From NCBI GenBank assembly GCA_047030855.1, contig JBKYIJ010000008.1, positions 2,232,001 through 2,296,000 on the forward strand: 64,000 nt of DNA, written 5' to 3'. A program made the translations under genes and the position numbers. Under the pieces are notes generated by a model. The model was not told the origin of the DNA, did no database searches, and saw nothing but the letters and a program-made list of their open reading frames with translations. The DNA comes from QVMM01 sp047030855. Its GTDB lineage: Bacteria > Bacteroidota > Bacteroidia > Bacteroidales > Dysgonomonadaceae. Positions 37,137-47,219 of the stretch are shown here, piece by piece; within the stretch, counting starts at the first letter, position 1, and the number at the start of each line of letters is the position of its first letter.

Positions 37137-39744
37137 ATGAAACAAACTTTACTTTTGTTTATATCCTTTTTGCTCATAGCGGCAGGAGGATATGCCCAAC
37201 AGCGTTCGGAAAAGAACGCTTTGCTTGAAGCACGTAAGTTTTTGGAGAAGCAAAAAGAATCCGGTAAAAAAACAGCGGCAGGCAGCAAAGAACTGTCTGT
37301 TGCTTATACCTGTGTTGACACACGGAAAACACAATCTTCTTCTCAGGATGTATATTACTATGTGTTTAATGTCGGGAAAGACAATGGTTTTATTATCATC
37401 TCCGGCGATGAAAGGGCAAAAACTGTATTAGGCTATACCGACACGGGAGATTTCGATATTGAACAATTATCCGATAATTTTCGATATTGGCTGTCTTTTT
37501 ACCAAAAAGAACTGGATGCCTTATTTAAGCAACCGATCAGTTCTTTGTCTAATAAGGATACAAAAAAAGAAATGCAATCCGACCCGGACGGATTTGCGAA
37601 AGAAATTCTGCCTCTTGTAACAGCTGAATGGGGGCAAGATGCTCCTTATAATGATAAATGCCCTCAGATGCTGAATGACGAAGGGGAATATCAGAATACA
37701 ATCACCGGCTGTGTCGCTACCGCTATGGCTCAGGCTATGTATTATTATAAATGGCCCGAAAAAGGAAATGGTTATCTGTCTTATAAGCTGAGTTCCTTTA
37801 AGGATTCTCTCCGTGCTAATTTTTCTGCTACTACGTACGATTGGACAAATATGAAGGACGAATACGGTAATACAAGTTCTGATATAGAAAAAGATGCCGT
37901 TTCTACTTTAATGTATCATTGCGGAGTTGGGGTAAAAATGGATTATGGACTTAATGCTAGTGCTGCTTATTTAGAAAATATTCCTAAAGCAATGGCTACA
38001 TATTTCCGATATGATACATGTATGCATAACTATAATAGACGTTATTTTTATCCGCAGGAGTGGGAAAAAATAATTAAAGAAGAATTAAATTCGAGGCGTA
38101 TCGTATTATATTATGGTGCTGATGTTTATACGGCACATTTGTTTATTTGTGATGGTTACGATCAGAGCGGGTTTTTCCATATAAACTGGGGATGGGCAGA
38201 TAGATCCAATGGTTATTTTCAATTATCGGCTCTTGATCCTGCAACGTTAGATCCTAACAATGCTATTATAGCAGGATTTTACTCAAATCAGTCAATAATT
38301 GCAGGGATACAGAAAATGGGTGAACCTTATCTTTTATTGAAAGACAAAATGATTTTTAATGATTATTTTCAGTTTCCCTCAGGAAATACAGTTGGTCGTA
38401 ACGAATCCATAACAATACAATATCGTGTATATAATTATGGCGCAGACGAATTTGTGGGAAACCTTAACTGGGGACTATATGATGAAAATAATAATTTTAT
38501 CGCTCTTTTAATGGATCCTGTCTTTACTTTTAGGCAGCAAGCCTCGAAAGGTTCAGGTTTCCATACCCTTGTTGTTATTCCTGAATCGGTAGCGAATGGT
38601 AAATACCGGCTATATCCTGTGGCTAAACATGAAAAGGATACGGAATGGAGGAGGTTGAGACGTCCTGTTAATAATGCTCAATATATAGATGTCTCCGTTG
38701 AAAGTAACTCTATTGAAATGTATGCCGATCCAAAACCTTTTCAACCGAAACTGGTTTTAAATTCCATAACACCCGAATCTCCCCTCAGCGGTGGATATGT
38801 AAAGAATAAATTTAATGTGAGCATTACTAATGAAGGAGAAGGCGAATACCACTCTTTCATTCAGGTATATTTGGAAAAAGCAGGTGACGGTGATGTTCAG
38901 TCTTCACTTCCACTTAGCCAATATCCGATCTTCTTATCTGCCGGTGAGACTAAAGATTTTGTCTTTAATGCCGACCCAATATTTATAACTAAATCAGCGG
39001 ACTATTATCTGGTTACTAAATACGATAAAAATAATAGTACTAATTCTATTTCATATATCCCTCTTGATTCGACAAAAGTCTATGTGATAAACCCTGTTTT
39101 GAATAAAGCCGATGTAGCCTTAACTGCCCAAATATCATTCCCCGATAATTCATCCGTAAACAAAGATAATCCCGTTCTTACAGCCGTTGTTAAGAATACG
39201 GGGACAGATGACATCTTAAATAGGTTTCAAGTTGAGATCGTGCCTGAAAATTATGGTGCGTACATAGCGGTATCTCCTGTTAAGAATACATTAATACTTA
39301 GTGGTCAGGAAATTAAATTAGAATTTAATGAGGCTTTGTTATATAATTCAACTAATAAAACAGGTTTAGAACCCGGTAAAAAAATACAGAGCTGTTTTTA
39401 AATATTATGACGGAAAGACTAAAAAGTATGTACAGGCACAACCGAATGATTTCAGCGATATAGTTTTTACCGTAGAAAATGAGATACCTCTGGGTTTGGA
39501 TAATATGTCGGAAAATGAGAAATCTTATGTATATTATAATCCTGTAACGCAGCGGATATTCTTAAAATCAGAAGAAACGGTTGAGAGCGTTTATATATAT
39601 AATATGTCGGGAAAGTTGCTTTATGGACAAGACTTGCAAGCGAAAGGCGAAATTAACGTAGACGCTCAGTTCGTTAACAACGGGGTTTATCTTGTAAGAT
39701 GGATCACGGAGAGTGGCGTCAGAACAGCGAAGCTGATAAAATAG
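37137..39744 (+). CDS. C10 family (streptopain-like) cysteine protease with T9SS sorting domain; one frameshift
   Basis: Signal peptide (1-20), a Spi/propeptide-like inhibitor region (about 20-130), then the catalytic domain: ITGCVATAMAQAMYYYKW with the nucleophile Cys about residue 187 and AHLFICDGYDQSGFFHINWGW with the catalytic His. The C-terminal part holds beta-rich Ig-like repeats and ends with VYIYNMSGKLLY...NNGVYLVRWITESG...KLIK, a type A sorting domain of the type IX secretion system. The frame breaks at A7 39378-39384; A6 continues ...EPGKKYRAVFKYYDGK... to 39744, about 868 aa. Probably a surface or secreted protease. Confidence 0.88.
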
Positions 39745-39764
39745 ATATTTATGTGTTTAAATTG

Positions 39765-39792
39765 GAAGCCTGTATTTTTACAGGCTTCTTTT
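39765..39792. terminator. Bidirectional terminator, protease / crcB
   Basis: Perfect 10-bp stem GAAGCCTGTA (39765-39774) with TACAGGCTTC (39779-39788), 4-nt loop and a short T-run, between the convergent protease and crcB genes. Confidence 0.82.
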
Positions 39793-39794
39793 GT

Positions 39795-40173
39795 TTAAAT
39801 TGAACTTCCTGTATTTAAGCCGAGCCATACCGCTATGATCCCTAAGATTACGCTTAAAAAAAACGTATAGCAGCATTATAAGCGTGTGATTGTATTGCAG
39901 AAGGTTCAGGTTTTCTAAAGCAAAAGTCGAGAAAGTTGTATATCCGCCGCAAAACCCTGTGATTAATAGTAATTTAAGATTGTCGTTAAATGAAAAATGC
40001 GAACTAAAAAAACCTGCAAGAATTCCTATAATTAAACAGCCTGTGACATTAATAAAGAAAGTTGCGACAGGGAAAGTACCCGCGTAATATTTTGCTGTAA
40101 AATAAGAAACCAAATAGCGGAGAATACTCCCCACACCGCCGCCTAACCCGACAAAAAAGATTTGTTTCAGCAT
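39795..40173 (-). CDS. crcB: Fluoride ion channel CrcB/Fluc; frameshift near C-terminus
   Basis: Small four-helix membrane protein that exports fluoride as a dual-topology dimer. GGGVGSILRYLVS (helix 1), TFFINVTGCLIIGILAGF (the FxxNxxGxxxxG signature) and TGFCGGYTTFSTFALE (the GxxGxxTTFSTF channel motif) are all present. T8 on the coding strand (plus A8 39856-39863) shifts the last helix; T7 gives ...LLYVFLSVILGIIAVWLGLNTG..., a proper TM4, ending at 39795 with about 125 aa. No fluoride riboswitch was noticed upstream. Confidence 0.92.
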
Positions 40174-40435
40174 CTGTAGTCCTATAAATTTTCAAGTAAC
40201 AAAAGTAATAAGAATATTATGGTTGTTGAACTGAAAATATGAATAAACAGCTATTTGTGCCAAAATATATTTAAATATTGTTATTATTAAAAAGATAAAA
40301 AGATTATATTTGCAGGCTCGTAAATGTGTTTTGATTTCATGTATTTTTTTACTGATACTATTTCAATATACATAGATTGCTAAGGAATTGAATATTAATA
40401 AATAAAATAACAATAAATAAAAAGTTAAATCTAAA

Positions 40436-43387
40436 ATGCAAAACAAAGGATTTGTAAAGGTCTTTGCCGTTTTATTGACATTAGTTTGTTGTTTTTATTT
40501 GTCTTTTACGTTTGTAACGAGACATTATGAAAATAAAGCAAAAGAATATGCAAACGGCGATCTTAATTTGGAAAGTCAATATCTTGACTCTATTTCGAGT
40601 GAAAAAGTTTGGTTGAGTTATACCTTAAAAGAATGTCGCGAGAAAGAAATCGGACTCGGGCTTGACTTGAAAGGCGGGATGAACGTTATCCTCGAAATTG
40701 ATGCCGCCGCAGTATTAAGAACTTTGGGTAATGAAGATGACCCTCAGTTTATTCAGGCATTGAATCAAGCTTCCGAAGAGAATAGGAAAGGTAGTAATAA
40801 GGACTACATAACCTTGTTTGTTGAAAAATATCAGGCAGCTAACGGTACTGGTAAGCTCGCAAGCGTATTCAGCTCAAGGATGAGAGATCAGATAAGCCCG
40901 ACAGATGATGATAACAAAGTAAAATCGGTATTGTCGACAGAGCTTCAAAGCGTTGCCGACAACTCTTTCAATGTTTTGCGTACGCGTATCGACCGTTTCG
41001 GCGTGGCGTCTCCTAACATTCAGAAATTGGATCGTGCCGAACGTATCCTTATCGAAATGCCCGGTGTTACCGAACCCGAACGTGTTAAAAAGCTTTTGCA
41101 GGGTAGTGCGAACCTCGAATTTTGGAAAACGTATACTCCTGAGGAAGTTCAGCCGTATTTAGCGGATATGAACCAAAAAGCGGTTGAATTGCTTGCTGCT
41201 GCAAATAAGAGCGTAACTGATACTGTATCACAACCAGCTGCGCCTGTTGCGACAACAGATTCTTTAGCTCCTGCCGTTCCGGCGGCGAATAATGTTTCTG
41301 ATTCGCGTTTGACATTCAGCAAATCATTATATGAGTATTTTGCTCAACCTGAACAGTTTAAAGATCCTAACGAATACTATCGTAATGTTGGCGGAGCATC
41401 AATAGCACTTGTGCATTTTAATGATACTGCTGCCGTAAATTCTATACTGAATAAATATAAAGATTATTATCCAAGCGACTTGAAATTCAAATGGGGTTTC
41501 AAGGCTGTGGATGTAAGAGAAATATATTTCCAGCTCTATTCTTTGAAAGGTGACGGAACAAAACGAGGTCCTGCCTTGGATGGAGATGTTGTCGTAAATG
41601 CAAGGGCAGATCAGATGCAAAACGGCTCGGCGTGGAGCGTGAGCATGCAGATGAACTCTGCCGGGGCAAAAAGATGGGCAACTATTACAGGTTCTGAAAT
41701 AGGAAAAGCTATTGCCATCGTGCTTGACGGATACGTATATTCCGCGCCTAATGTAAATGACAAGATTGAGGGCGGAAATTCTCAAATTACGGGAAATTTC
41801 ACGGTTGATGAAGCAAAAGACTTGGAGAACGTATTGAAATCGGGTAAAATGAAAGCCGGAGTCCGTATCGTTCAGGAAGATATTGTTGGACCGTCGCTTG
41901 GAGAAGAAGCGATTCATGCCGGTTTGATATCGTTCATAGTCGCTCTTATCGTATTGATGGCATATATGTGCCTTGTCTACGGTTTTATTCCGGGTATGAT
42001 TGCCAACGGAGCATTGTTATTCAACCTGTTCTTCACGCTCGGAGTACTTGCTTCGATCGGTGCGGTACTTACGCTTCCCGGTATTGCGGGGCTTGTGTTG
42101 GCTCTGGCGATGGCTGTTGATGCCAATGTGCTTATATATGAACGAACGAAAGAAGAACTTAAAGCCGGAAAAAATGTTAAAACAGCTATACAAGACGGTT
42201 ATAAGCATGCGTTCTCCGCTATTTTTGACTCTAACCTGACTTCGATTATTACAGGTTTAATTCTGTATAACTTCGGTACGGGAGCGATCAGAGGTTTTGC
42301 CATTACGGAAATTATCGGTATCTCCGCGTCGTTCTTTACCGCGATCTTTATGACTCGTTTGGTGTACGACTATGCTTTGTCGAAAGGGAAATTCAAGAAT
42401 CTGACTTTTGCAACCAAACCTTTCCAAAACTTTTTGATGGATACTAAGATCAATTTCCTTGGTATGCACCGCAAAGCATATGCCATTTCTTTAGTGGTAA
42501 TAATACTTGGTTTTATTTCTTTATTCACTTTAGGATTAAATAAAGGTATTGATTTCTCAGGTGGACGTAACTATGTGGTACGTTTCGATAACGCTGTAAA
42601 TACTCAGGATATTGTAGACGCATTGAAACCTGTTTTTGATGACGGACATTCAACCGTGAGCGTAATTACAATCGGTTCGAGCAATCAGGTTCGTATTTCT
42701 ACTAACTACAAAATAGAAGATGCGAGCGACAATGTGGAGGTTGAAATAAGAGATAAGATGAATACTGCTCTTAAAAACTACATTAAACCGGATAAGAATA
42801 TAAACGATTATATACAAAGTTCTCAGAAAGTAGGTCCAAGCGTTGCGGACGATATGCGTACTGCTGCATTTGGAGCCGTTATACTGGCGATTATCTGTAT
42901 GGGACTTTATATCTTGTTGCGATTCAGAGATGTCGCTTTCTCTATCGGAACAATTATAGCGGTGGCTCATGATGCAGCGATAGTAATATTTGCTTATTCG
43001 TTCTTCCACATTATCATGCCGTTCTCTCTCGAGATAGACCAGACGTTTATTGCCGCCATATTGACGGTTGTAGGTTTCTCTATTCACGATAAGGTGGTGA
43101 TCTTCGACCGTGTACGTGAAAGAAGAAAAGAATTCCCGCAACGTGAGATAGCAATAAACATTAATGAATCTTTGAACTCTACATTGACTCGTACGATAAG
43201 TACATCTTTGAGTACAATTCTGGTGTTGATCTGTATCTTTATTCTGGGTGGGGAATCTATCAGAAGCTTTACTTTCGCAATGTTGTTAGGTATTATCTTA
43301 GGAACATACTCTTCAGTGTTCATCGCAACTCCTGTTGCTTACGAAATATTGAAGAAAAAAGAAGACAAGAAGAACAAAGATAAATAA
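40436..43387 (+). CDS. secDF: Protein-export fusion protein SecD-SecF
   Basis: 983 aa. It combines SecD and SecF, which use the proton motive force to help proteins out of the Sec channel. TM1 near the N-terminus, then EKEIGLGLDLKGGMNVILEID (SecD D1), a large periplasmic loop with an Ala/Pro-rich insert (about 275-295), the SecD membrane part with AMAVDANVLIYERTKEEL (D6), then the SecF half with LNKGIDFSGGRNYVV and IHDKVVIFDRVRE. The fused form is usual in Bacteroidetes. Intact; candidate -7 TATATTTG at 40305-40312, terminator at 43409. Confidence 0.96.
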   Translation: MQNKGFVKVFAVLLTLVCCFYLSFTFVTRHYENKAKEYANGDLNLESQYLDSISSEKVWLSYTLKECREKEIGLGLDLKGGMNVILEIDAAAVLRTLGNEDDPQFIQALNQASEENRKGSNKDYITLFVEKYQAANGTGKLASVFSSRMRDQISPTDDDNKVKSVLSTELQSVADNSFNVLRTRIDRFGVASPNIQKLDRAERILIEMPGVTEPERVKKLLQGSANLEFWKTYTPEEVQPYLADMNQKAVELLAAANKSVTDTVSQPAAPVATTDSLAPAVPAANNVSDSRLTFSKSLYEYFAQPEQFKDPNEYYRNVGGASIALVHFNDTAAVNSILNKYKDYYPSDLKFKWGFKAVDVREIYFQLYSLKGDGTKRGPALDGDVVVNARADQMQNGSAWSVSMQMNSAGAKRWATITGSEIGKAIAIVLDGYVYSAPNVNDKIEGGNSQITGNFTVDEAKDLENVLKSGKMKAGVRIVQEDIVGPSLGEEAIHAGLISFIVALIVLMAYMCLVYGFIPGMIANGALLFNLFFTLGVLASIGAVLTLPGIAGLVLALAMAVDANVLIYERTKEELKAGKNVKTAIQDGYKHAFSAIFDSNLTSIITGLILYNFGTGAIRGFAITEIIGISASFFTAIFMTRLVYDYALSKGKFKNLTFATKPFQNFLMDTKINFLGMHRKAYAISLVVIILGFISLFTLGLNKGIDFSGGRNYVVRFDNAVNTQDIVDALKPVFDDGHSTVSVITIGSSNQVRISTNYKIEDASDNVEVEIRDKMNTALKNYIKPDKNINDYIQSSQKVGPSVADDMRTAAFGAVILAIICMGLYILLRFRDVAFSIGTIIAVAHDAAIVIFAYSFFHIIMPFSLEIDQTFIAAILTVVGFSIHDKVVIFDRVRERRKEFPQREIAININESLNSTLTRTISTSLSTILVLICIFILGGESIRSFTFAMLLGIILGTYSSVFIATPVAYEILKKKEDKKNKDK

Positions 43388-43408
43388 GTTTTAATCTTAT
43401 AATCATAT

Positions 43409-43440
43409 AAACGGGCTATCAAATGATAGCCCGTTTTTTT
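43409..43440 (+). terminator. Terminator of secDF
   Basis: 13-bp perfect stem AAACGGGCTATCA (43409-43421) / TGATAGCCCGTTT (43424-43436) with a T-run. The loop is only two bases, so the top pairs probably open. Confidence 0.9.
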
Positions 43441-43537
43441 GTTTGGATTTAATTAATCTTATTCTATTAGGATTTAATATTTATGACCCTTTATATTTTT
43501 TTCTATATAAATTATGAATGATGAGTAATGCTGAGAT

Positions 43538-43572
43538 AAAAAAAAGAGTCTGATTTTATCAGACTCTTTTTT
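43538..43572 (-). terminator. Terminator of nrdJ
   Basis: GAGTCTGAT (43546-43554) pairs with ATCAGACTC (43558-43566), extended by A8/T6 flanks; 24 bases beyond the nrdJ stop on the minus strand. Confidence 0.88.
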
Positions 43573-43596
43573 ATTTACAGATTCTTATTTCTAATA

Positions 43597-46149
43597 TTAT
43601 CCGCAACGAGATGCTCCGCAATTGCTGCACTTAAGGCATCCTTCCTGATAAACGAGAGTTTCCTGTTCACATACGGGACATTTCTGCCCTTTAGCCTCCG
43701 CACCGTTTGGAAGATATTTTTTTAGCGCACGTTCAACCCCGTTTCTCCAAGTATTGATTGTATCGCTGTCCAAAGATAAACCTTGTACCAATTTCACAAC
43801 CTGATCTATCGGCATTCCGTATCGAAGTACGCCGGAAATAAGTTTCGCATAGTTCCAGAATTCAGGATTAAACTTGCTGTTCAGCCCTTCGATTGTTGTT
43901 TTATATCCGCGTTTGTTTTTGAATTGGAAATCGTATGTCCTTTCGCCGTTTTCGTCAACGCCTTTTATTATCATTCCATGATTTACGTGTTTAGGCAATA
44001 AAATACCTTCCTCTTCATCGGCAAGCCCTGTAAAGATTTCGTATGGGCGTCCGTCTAACAATCCTATAAAAGCGATCCATTTTTCTTTATTGTTCTGGAA
44101 TTTTATAACGTCGGCTTCAAGTTCTTTCGGACGGGACGGAACGATTAACGGACGTTCATAACAGTCATTACTGTCTTTATTCTTTTTCTCTTTCTCTTCG
44201 TCGCTTGCCGCAACAAGCACCCCAGCGCGGGAACCGTCTCTGTATACCGTACAGCCTTTGCAACCGCATTTCCATGCTTCGATATAAAGTTTATTGACTA
44301 AATCTTCGGAAACATCTGCCGGCAGATTGATAGTAACGCTTATGGAGTGGTCTACCCAACGTTGCACGCGTCCTTGCATACGCACTTTTTGCAGCCAGTC
44401 CACATCGTTCGATGTTGCTTTATAATAAGGCGAAGCGGCTACTAAAGCGTCAAGCTCCTCGTTTGTATATTTCTTTATAGTTGAGTGTCCTTTTGTTTCC
44501 ATCCATGTTACAAACTTGTGATGGAAAACAATATATTCTTCCCACGAATCTCCGTTTTCATCTACAAAATCGACTTTTACCTGTGTATCGTTCGGGTTCA
44601 CTTTGCGACGGCGTTTATATACCGGTAAGAATACGGGTTCGATTCCCGATGTTGATTGAGTCATAAGGCTTGTGGTTCCGGTAGGAGCAATTGTAAGACA
44701 TGCAATATTGCGACGTCCGTATTTTTCCATATCCTTGTATAGTTTCGGATCTTCCTGAGTCAATCGGTTTATAAAAGGATTGTTTTTTTCTCTTTTTATA
44801 TCGAATATTTCAAACGCACCTCTTTCTTTAGCCATTTGTACAGATGAGCGATAAGCCTCAAGAGCCAGTGTTCTGTGTACTTCTTCCGCGAAAGCTGTCG
44901 CTTCTTCGGTTCCGTATCGCAGGTTCATTGCTGCGAGCATGTCACCTTCTGCCGTAATTCCTACGCCCGTACGTCTTCCTTGCAACGTTTTTTTTCTGAT
45001 TTTTTCCCAAAGATGCCTTTCTGTGTATTTTACCTCTTCGGTTTCGGGATCTTCATTTATTTTTTCCAGAATTTTTTCAATCTTTTCCATTTCAAGGTCA
45101 ATGATATCGTCCATGATCCTTTGAGCAAGATTGACGTGCTTTTTAAACAGTTCAATGTCAAAATATGCTTTTGATGTGAATGGATTAACTATATAGGAAT
45201 AAAGGTTTATTGCCAACAATCGGCAACTGTCGTAAGGACATAAGGGTATTTCTCCGCATGGGTTTGTCGAAACTGTTTTAAATCCCAGATCAGCATAACA
45301 ATCGGGTACAGATTCTCTTAATATCGTATCCCAAAATAATACGCCGGGTTCAGCCGATTTCCATGCGTTGTGGATTATTTTTCCCCAAAGTTGAGAAGCA
45401 TTGATTTCTTTTGTATAAATCGGTTTGTCTGAATTTATTGGATATTTCTGAACATAAGTAGTACCGTTGGTTACGGCATTCATAAATTCGTTGTCGATTT
45501 TCACCGAAACATTTGCCCCCGTAACTTTTCCTTGCTCCATTTTGGCATCAATGAACGACTCTGCATCGGGATGGTTTATTGATACGCTCAACATAAGTGC
45601 GCCTCTTCTTCCGTCCTGAGCCACTTCTCGTGTCGAGTTCGAATATCTTTCCATAAACGGAACTAATCCGGTTGAAGTCAAAGCCGAATTTTTTACGGGT
45701 GATCCTTTAGGGCGGACATGTGATAGGTCGTGTCCGACACCTCCGCGTCTTTTCATTAATTGAACCTGTTCTTCATCAATATGCAATATGGCTCCGTACG
45801 AATCTGCCGGTCCGTCTACGCCTATTACAAAGCAATTGGACAATGATGCTATCTGGTAATTATTTCCGATTCCGGTCATGGGGCTTCCTTGTGGAACTAT
45901 GTATTTGAACTGATCGAAAAGATCGAACAATTCTTTTGCAGAAAGAGAATTCTGATATTTTTCTTCAACTCTGGCTATTTCGTTAGCCAATCGCCAGTGC
46001 ATATCCGTCGGTGTTTTTTCATAGATATTGCCTTTAGCATCTTTTAATGCATATTTGTTCACCCATACTTTAGCTGCAAGCTCATCCCCGTTGAAATAAT
46101 CCAATGTTGCATTATAAGCTTCATCAAAGGTGAAAACTTTCTGTCCCAT
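43597..46149 (-). CDS. nrdJ: Adenosylcobalamin-dependent (class II) ribonucleotide reductase
   Basis: 850 aa. It reduces ribonucleotides to deoxyribonucleotides using B12, independent of oxygen. STNPCGEIPLCPYDSCRL is the active-site region with a redox Cys, and APTGTTSLMTQSTSGIEP follows. The C-terminal extension has a zinc-ribbon-like KCPVCEQETLV...CLKCSNCGASRCG. The HDLSHVRPKGSPVKNSA segment is the specificity loop region. Single gene; no cobalamin riboswitch is seen in the 275 bases upstream. With mutAB it shows the cell depends on B12 for two central reactions. Confidence 0.95.
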   Translation of the reverse strand: MGQKVFTFDEAYNATLDYFNGDELAAKVWVNKYALKDAKGNIYEKTPTDMHWRLANEIARVEEKYQNSLSAKELFDLFDQFKYIVPQGSPMTGIGNNYQIASLSNCFVIGVDGPADSYGAILHIDEEQVQLMKRRGGVGHDLSHVRPKGSPVKNSALTSTGLVPFMERYSNSTREVAQDGRRGALMLSVSINHPDAESFIDAKMEQGKVTGANVSVKIDNEFMNAVTNGTTYVQKYPINSDKPIYTKEINASQLWGKIIHNAWKSAEPGVLFWDTILRESVPDCYADLGFKTVSTNPCGEIPLCPYDSCRLLAINLYSYIVNPFTSKAYFDIELFKKHVNLAQRIMDDIIDLEMEKIEKILEKINEDPETEEVKYTERHLWEKIRKKTLQGRRTGVGITAEGDMLAAMNLRYGTEEATAFAEEVHRTLALEAYRSSVQMAKERGAFEIFDIKREKNNPFINRLTQEDPKLYKDMEKYGRRNIACLTIAPTGTTSLMTQSTSGIEPVFLPVYKRRRKVNPNDTQVKVDFVDENGDSWEEYIVFHHKFVTWMETKGHSTIKKYTNEELDALVAASPYYKATSNDVDWLQKVRMQGRVQRWVDHSISVTINLPADVSEDLVNKLYIEAWKCGCKGCTVYRDGSRAGVLVAASDEEKEKKNKDSNDCYERPLIVPSRPKELEADVIKFQNNKEKWIAFIGLLDGRPYEIFTGLADEEEGILLPKHVNHGMIIKGVDENGERTYDFQFKNKRGYKTTIEGLNSKFNPEFWNYAKLISGVLRYGMPIDQVVKLVQGLSLDSDTINTWRNGVERALKKYLPNGAEAKGQKCPVCEQETLVYQEGCLKCSNCGASRCG

Positions 46150-46424
46150 TTTATTAATTTATTATATATATGAATAATTATTTAGTATAACCTAAATTGG
46201 AAAAAACATTACTTATTGAAATTCTATGCAATGATAGATATTATAGATTGTTTAACCAAATAAACATATAAATGTTTATTAACAAAATGTGAAATTTTCT
46301 TAATTTGAAATATTTATTCTTATTATCAGTTGTTTATCATTTTATGAAGAGATTGTAATTTTCAATTATGTAATTTTATGTCAAAATAAAAAAGTGTTAA
46401 ACAGATGTATGTTAAGGAGGTAAA
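46150..46424. other. AT-rich intergenic region
   Basis: Upstream region of nrdJ (minus) and of the small ORF at 46425 (plus). I find no convincing -7/-33 pair for either gene and no riboswitch-like conserved box; only AT-rich tracts. Confidence 0.4.
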
Positions 46425-46496
46425 ATGAAAAGCAAGAAAGAAGAAAGTACAAGTAGCCTTTCCTTTTCGCAGAAAATGTGTTTGTTATTAAGGTAA
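46425..46496 (+). CDS. Candidate 23-aa small protein with perfect Shine-Dalgarno
   Basis: ATG at 46425 gives MKSKKEESTSSLSFSQKMCL followed by LLR, 23 aa: a charged N-terminus and a short hydrophobic end, stop at 46494-46496. It is preceded by AAGGAGGT with a 4-nt spacing to the ATG, a complete match to the 16S anti-SD, which Bacteroidetes genes seldom use. No family recognised. It could be a real small protein, a leader peptide or chance. It is convergent with the 113-aa gene at 46511. Confidence 0.4.
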   Translation: MKSKKEESTSSLSFSQKMCLLLR

Positions 46497-46510
46497 TAAG
46501 GTAGAATTTT

Positions 46511-46852
46511 CTAACTTTTCTTCTTTTTCTTTTTAAAAAAGAATGAAGATAATTTTTTCGTTAGAATACCAATCAGCATTGGTTGGGCGATCTTCCAGAT
46601 CACGGGTAAAAGAAACCCGATCTTTTCAAATGCTCCGGATAACTTATTGTCAGAAGTTGAACTGCTGAATCCTAATAAGGATTTGGTTGAATTTACTGAT
46701 GATGATATGACTGAAGAAATCAATAGAGAACCGAAATTATTGCTAACATACGATACATTTTCCTTTAGCCTTCTTTCCTGTTCGGAACCTTCTGTTTTCA
46801 AACGCTCAGACTCAGCTCTCAATTCTTCAATTGGTGAAAGTTTTTTCTTCAT
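46511..46852 (-). CDS. Small membrane-associated protein of unknown function
   Basis: 113 aa. N-terminal coiled-coil-like segment (SPIEELRAESERLKTE), a Ser-rich middle, a hydrophobic segment (IGFLLPVIWKIAQPMLIGIL, about 78-97) and an extremely basic tail FFFKKKKKKS. Its start overlaps the holin-like gene end by 26 bases. It looks like the third member of a small envelope operon with the two following genes; no function known. Confidence 0.7.
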   Translation of the reverse strand: MKKKLSPIEELRAESERLKTEGSEQERRLKENVSYVSNNFGSLLISSVISSSVNSTKSLLGFSSSTSDNKLSGAFEKIGFLLPVIWKIAQPMLIGILTKKLSSFFFKKKKKKS

Positions 46853-47219
46853 CAGTTTCTACTTTTCTAATAATTGATACTACTAAATTGGTGAAATATC
46901 GTCTGATTCGTTTTCCGTTGAACAGGCAGATAACCAGAATAATCAATGAAATTCCTATAAGAATGGCGAATCCTGCAGCGGGACTGTTTAGCCATTCACC
47001 TATTAAGAAACCTAAGGAAAGTAGTACCAGAAAGAATATATTGAATAACAAGAAAAAGATTATCAAGCCATAAACAATAAAAGATCCCGATATTGATATC
47101 TTTTCGTACGATTTCAACTTAAAACGTTCAAGCCTATTGTTTAAATAACTTGATAAATCTTTTTTGATCTGATCTACTAATGTCCCCAGATCTTTTTGTT
47201 CTTCAGCATTATTCTGCAT
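46827..47219 (-). CDS. Phage-holin-superfamily-like / DUF1469-type membrane protein
   Basis: 130 aa. An amphipathic helix (DLGTLVDQIKKDLSSYLNNR) then two close membrane helices (about 45-68 and 78-98) and a basic cytoplasmic tail. This is the layout of putative actinobacterial holin-X/DUF1469 proteins, which are envelope-stress-associated rather than phage lysis genes. Overlaps the YtxH-like gene by 11 bases and the 113-aa gene by 26 bases, so translation is probably coupled. Confidence 0.72.
   Translation of the reverse strand: MQNNAEEQKDLGTLVDQIKKDLSSYLNNRLERFKLKSYEKISISGSFIVYGLIIFFLLFNIFFLVLLSLGFLIGEWLNSPAAGFAILIGISLIILVICLFNGKRIRRYFTNLVVSIIRKVETDEEKTFTN

Noticed and set aside
46827..47219. 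Holin-like gene as sign of a prophage
   Set aside because: No integrase, capsid, tail or lysis genes lie nearby, and this holin-like family is common in ordinary envelope operons.
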